From NCBI GenBank assembly GCA_016764635.1, contig JAESRM010000154.1, positions 1 to 7,213 of the forward strand: a DNA stretch of 7,213 nucleotides, written 5' to 3'. The notes under the pieces were generated by a model, which worked only from the letters and a program-made list of their open reading frames with translations, searched no databases and was not told where the DNA came from. Of the stretch, positions 5,079 through 7,213 are shown piece by piece. Position numbers and translations under genes: made by a program. This stretch comes from Planctomycetota bacterium. Its GTDB lineage: Bacteria; Planctomycetota; UBA1135; GCA-002686595. Positions within the stretch are counted from its first letter, which is position 1; each line of letters starts with the position of its first letter.

Positions 5079-7213
5079 ATGGACCCGAAAAAGAACAAGA
5101 CCCACTTCCAGCGCGAAACACGCAGGTCGGTGAAGGTCGTTGAAGTTCTGGCCGAAACAGCCATCCGGGTCGGTGGTCTGGGAACCATCGCAGCCGTGGG
5201 GCTGATGATGGGCTTCCTCGTTTGGGTGGCGGGCCCCTTATTCCGCAGCCCTTCGGTGGACGAAACCCACCAGGTGCAGCGTATCTCCGGCGCGGCTAGC
5301 GTCGAGCACATGTCCGTAGACGAAGAAGGGCACCTGGTTTGGTTCCTCGAGCCGGGCGGACATCTACGTTGTGTGCGTTTGAGCGATGGCCAGAGTTACC
5401 AGGAGATCGACCTCTTCCCGGGCCGCGAAGTGACGGCATTCACGGCACCCTTGGTGGGGAATGAATTCCTGTTCGGGTTTGCCGACGGCTCCTTGGCATC
5501 CGCTCACATCAATTTCCGAACCCAAGGCATTGCCGACGAGCAGTTCCCCAGGGGCGCAGCGAAATTGGCCGAAGGCGAGACCAGCCTCATCGGTACCGAC
5601 TTCTTCGAGCGCACCAACGAAGGTCTTTTGCGTCGTACGCAATTGATCGCCGAAGCTGGCCAGCCCATCGACAGCGCTGGCAAAGAGGCCATTCGTTCCA
5701 TCGATCGCGTACAGGCTCCCACGGGAACCTTCGTGGGCCTATTGGACACAAACCAGGGAATCCGCATCGTTCGCCTTCGTGAAACAGAGAACTGGATGAC
5801 GGGAGAGATCGAGGTCGAGGTCAAGCGGTCGGACCTAACGGGATTGCTCTCCGAACTGCCCGGCAGTCCAACCAAAATTCTCTTGGGCGATGGTGGCAGT
5901 CAAGTTTTCGTTCTGTACAGCTCAGGAACCCTGGTGCAAGTGGACCTGCAAAAGTTCTCCGCTCCTTCGATCGTTGAGAGTGTGGAGTTGGTCGATAGCG
6001 GACGCCGTTTTTCCTCCGTGGACTTCATGCCCGGCCGCACGACCCTGTTGGTCAGCGACGATCTCGGCCAGCTCAATACTTGGTTTCCGGTACGACCCAA
6101 ACAAGGCGGCGCGGCCCATGTCACGCGCATCCATGGCTTCGACGAGGCCCAAGGGGTGGTGCAAGCATTGGCCTTTTCTAGCCGCTCCCGCCTGTTCCTT
6201 GCAGGCCGCTCTGGGGGCAAAATCATCGCCTCCCAAGGCACGCTCGGGAGCCATGTTTTGGAGCTCCAAGTACCTAAGCAAGAAACGATTCAACGGCTCG
6301 CGTTCTATCCCCGCCAGGACGGCGTGGTGGCCCTAACCGAGCGGGGATTGCATTACTGGCGCATCGAATTTGGCTACCCCGAGGCCAATCTGACATCCCT
6401 CTTCAGGCCGATTTGGTACGAGGGTTACGCCGGTCCGGAACATGTCTGGCAGTCCTCAGCGAGCAGCGACGACTTTGAACCCAAGGTCGGCGTTTGGCCC
6501 CTGGTGTTCGGCACGCTCAAGGCCACCTTCTTCGCCATGCTCTTTGGCGCGCCCATCGCGATCCTAGCGGCATTATTCACAAGTGAATACATGACCGGGC
6601 GCAGTCGGGCCATTACCAAGACCCTGGTGGAGTTGCTCGCGGGTTTGCCTTCGGTGGTCCTTGGATTTTTAGCAGCCTTGGTCGTGGCGCCCTTCGTTCA
6701 GGAGTATCTGAGCATCACCTTGGCTGCCTTCTTCCTTGTCCCAGTGACTCTGCTGCTCGGAGCGTTCCTGTGGCAGTTGCAGCCGACAAACAAACGCCGC
6801 AAACGGGCTGGAGCTCCCCGGTTGCTAGCGATTTTGCTGTGTCCGATCCTGACCATCGCGTTGGCTTTGGTTGTCGGACCTTTGATCGAAAACGTGTTCT
6901 TCTCAGGGGATAGCGAGGCCTGGCTCGATCATCGAGTTGGGCAAGCCTTCAGCGGTTGGTTCTTCCTGATGATTCCCCTGGTGGTCATGGCTGTGGCTTT
7001 GTTCTTCACTGCGCGCCCCGGCGCTGCGCCGAGTTCCAAAGCGAGTTTGCTGCGTTTTATGGGTGGGGGAGCGATCACTTTACTGTTCGCTGCGGCAATC
7101 GCATGGCTGTTGCAAACCCTAGGTCTGGATGCGCGCGGCGGCATCATTGATACGTACGTTCAGCGCAATGCACTCATTGTGGGTATTGCCGTGGGGCTGG
7201 TGGTCTTACCCAT
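5079..7213 (+). CDS. pstC: Long-form phosphate ABC transporter permease PstC, 3' end beyond the window
   Basis: Inner-membrane permease subunit that should pair with PstA and take phosphate from PstS. The frame stays open from ATG 5079 to the window edge (711 full codons), already more than twice E. coli PstC (about 319). TM1 is about 31-54. A predicted periplasmic domain of about 415 residues (55-470) has propeller-like beta repeats, for example FMPGRTTLLVSDDLGQLNTW (316-335) and AFYPRQDGVVALTERGLHYW (408-427). The block IWYEGY...VWQSSASSDDFEPK (445-469) leads into the permease core VFGTLKATFFAMLFGAPIAI and VELLAGLPSVVLGF (517-530), then YVQRNALIVGIAVGLVVLP (693-711). These match the long PstC of gammaproteobacteria as I recall it. 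Extra hydrophobic helices lie at about 581-603, 626-645 and 660-683. The EAA coupling loop should lie just past the edge. The leader is C/A-rich with no Shine-Dalgarno sequence. Confidence 0.9.
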   Translation, partial: MDPKKNKTHFQRETRRSVKVVEVLAETAIRVGGLGTIAAVGLMMGFLVWVAGPLFRSPSVDETHQVQRISGAASVEHMSVDEEGHLVWFLEPGGHLRCVRLSDGQSYQEIDLFPGREVTAFTAPLVGNEFLFGFADGSLASAHINFRTQGIADEQFPRGAAKLAEGETSLIGTDFFERTNEGLLRRTQLIAEAGQPIDSAGKEAIRSIDRVQAPTGTFVGLLDTNQGIRIVRLRETENWMTGEIEVEVKRSDLTGLLSELPGSPTKILLGDGGSQVFVLYSSGTLVQVDLQKFSAPSIVESVELVDSGRRFSSVDFMPGRTTLLVSDDLGQLNTWFPVRPKQGGAAHVTRIHGFDEAQGVVQALAFSSRSRLFLAGRSGGKIIASQGTLGSHVLELQVPKQETIQRLAFYPRQDGVVALTERGLHYWRIEFGYPEANLTSLFRPIWYEGYAGPEHVWQSSASSDDFEPKVGVWPLVFGTLKATFFAMLFGAPIAILAALFTSEYMTGRSRAITKTLVELLAGLPSVVLGFLAALVVAPFVQEYLSITLAAFFLVPVTLLLGAFLWQLQPTNKRRKRAGAPRLLAILLCPILTIALALVVGPLIENVFFSGDSEAWLDHRVGQAFSGWFFLMIPLVVMAVALFFTARPGAAPSSKASLLRFMGGGAITLLFAAAIAWLLQTLGLDARGGIIDTYVQRNALIVGIAVGLVVLP

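Noticed and set aside
5364..6293. Several minus- and plus-strand open frames within the PstC propeller region
   Set aside because: The frame from 5079 is continuous through the whole region and carries the family motifs, so these are shadows.

Overview
The window holds a phosphate-starvation (Pho) locus, all on the + strand, preceded by a tryptophan-catabolism gene. The order is: the C-terminal end of an unidentified hydrophobic protein (1-69); tryptophan 2,3-dioxygenase (71-1168); a 168-base gap with a strong hairpin and a probable PhoB-activated promoter; phoB response regulator (1337-2023); phoR sensor kinase (2043-3839); a 129-base gap with a second probable PhoB site; pstS phosphate-binding protein (3969-4982); a 96-base gap with a strong hairpin; and a long-form pstC permease, open from 5079 to the window edge. 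No stretch above 300 bases lacks a gene. I saw no RNA genes, insertion sequences, CRISPR arrays or phage genes.

The genes form one circuit. PstS captures phosphate in the periplasm and hands it to the PstC-containing ABC transporter. PhoR senses phosphate status at the membrane and phosphorylates PhoB. PhoB would then bind the two sites found here, upstream of phoB and of pstS, giving autoregulation plus induction of uptake. pstA, pstB and phoU are expected further downstream by family precedent but are not visible. The dioxygenase has no obvious link to phosphate; it is cut off from phoB by the hairpin and by phoB's own promoter.

The organism is a Gram-negative-type bacterium with moderately high GC: PstS has a Sec signal peptide, and PstC has a large domain predicted to be periplasmic. 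The genes start without clear Shine-Dalgarno sequences, behind C/A-rich leaders. PstC is the long form I know from gammaproteobacteria, but with an extra membrane-helix block. PhoR has a large extracytoplasmic sensor unlike the E. coli protein. This mix suggests a phylum outside the classical Proteobacteria, possibly Planctomycetota or a relative, but that is a low-confidence guess.

I found no wholly new system. The points most worth a second look are the matching pair of Pho-box-like arrays (CTTAAT-N5-CTTAAC with 11-base periodicity), one of which covers the phoR stop codon, and the unusual architecture of PstC.
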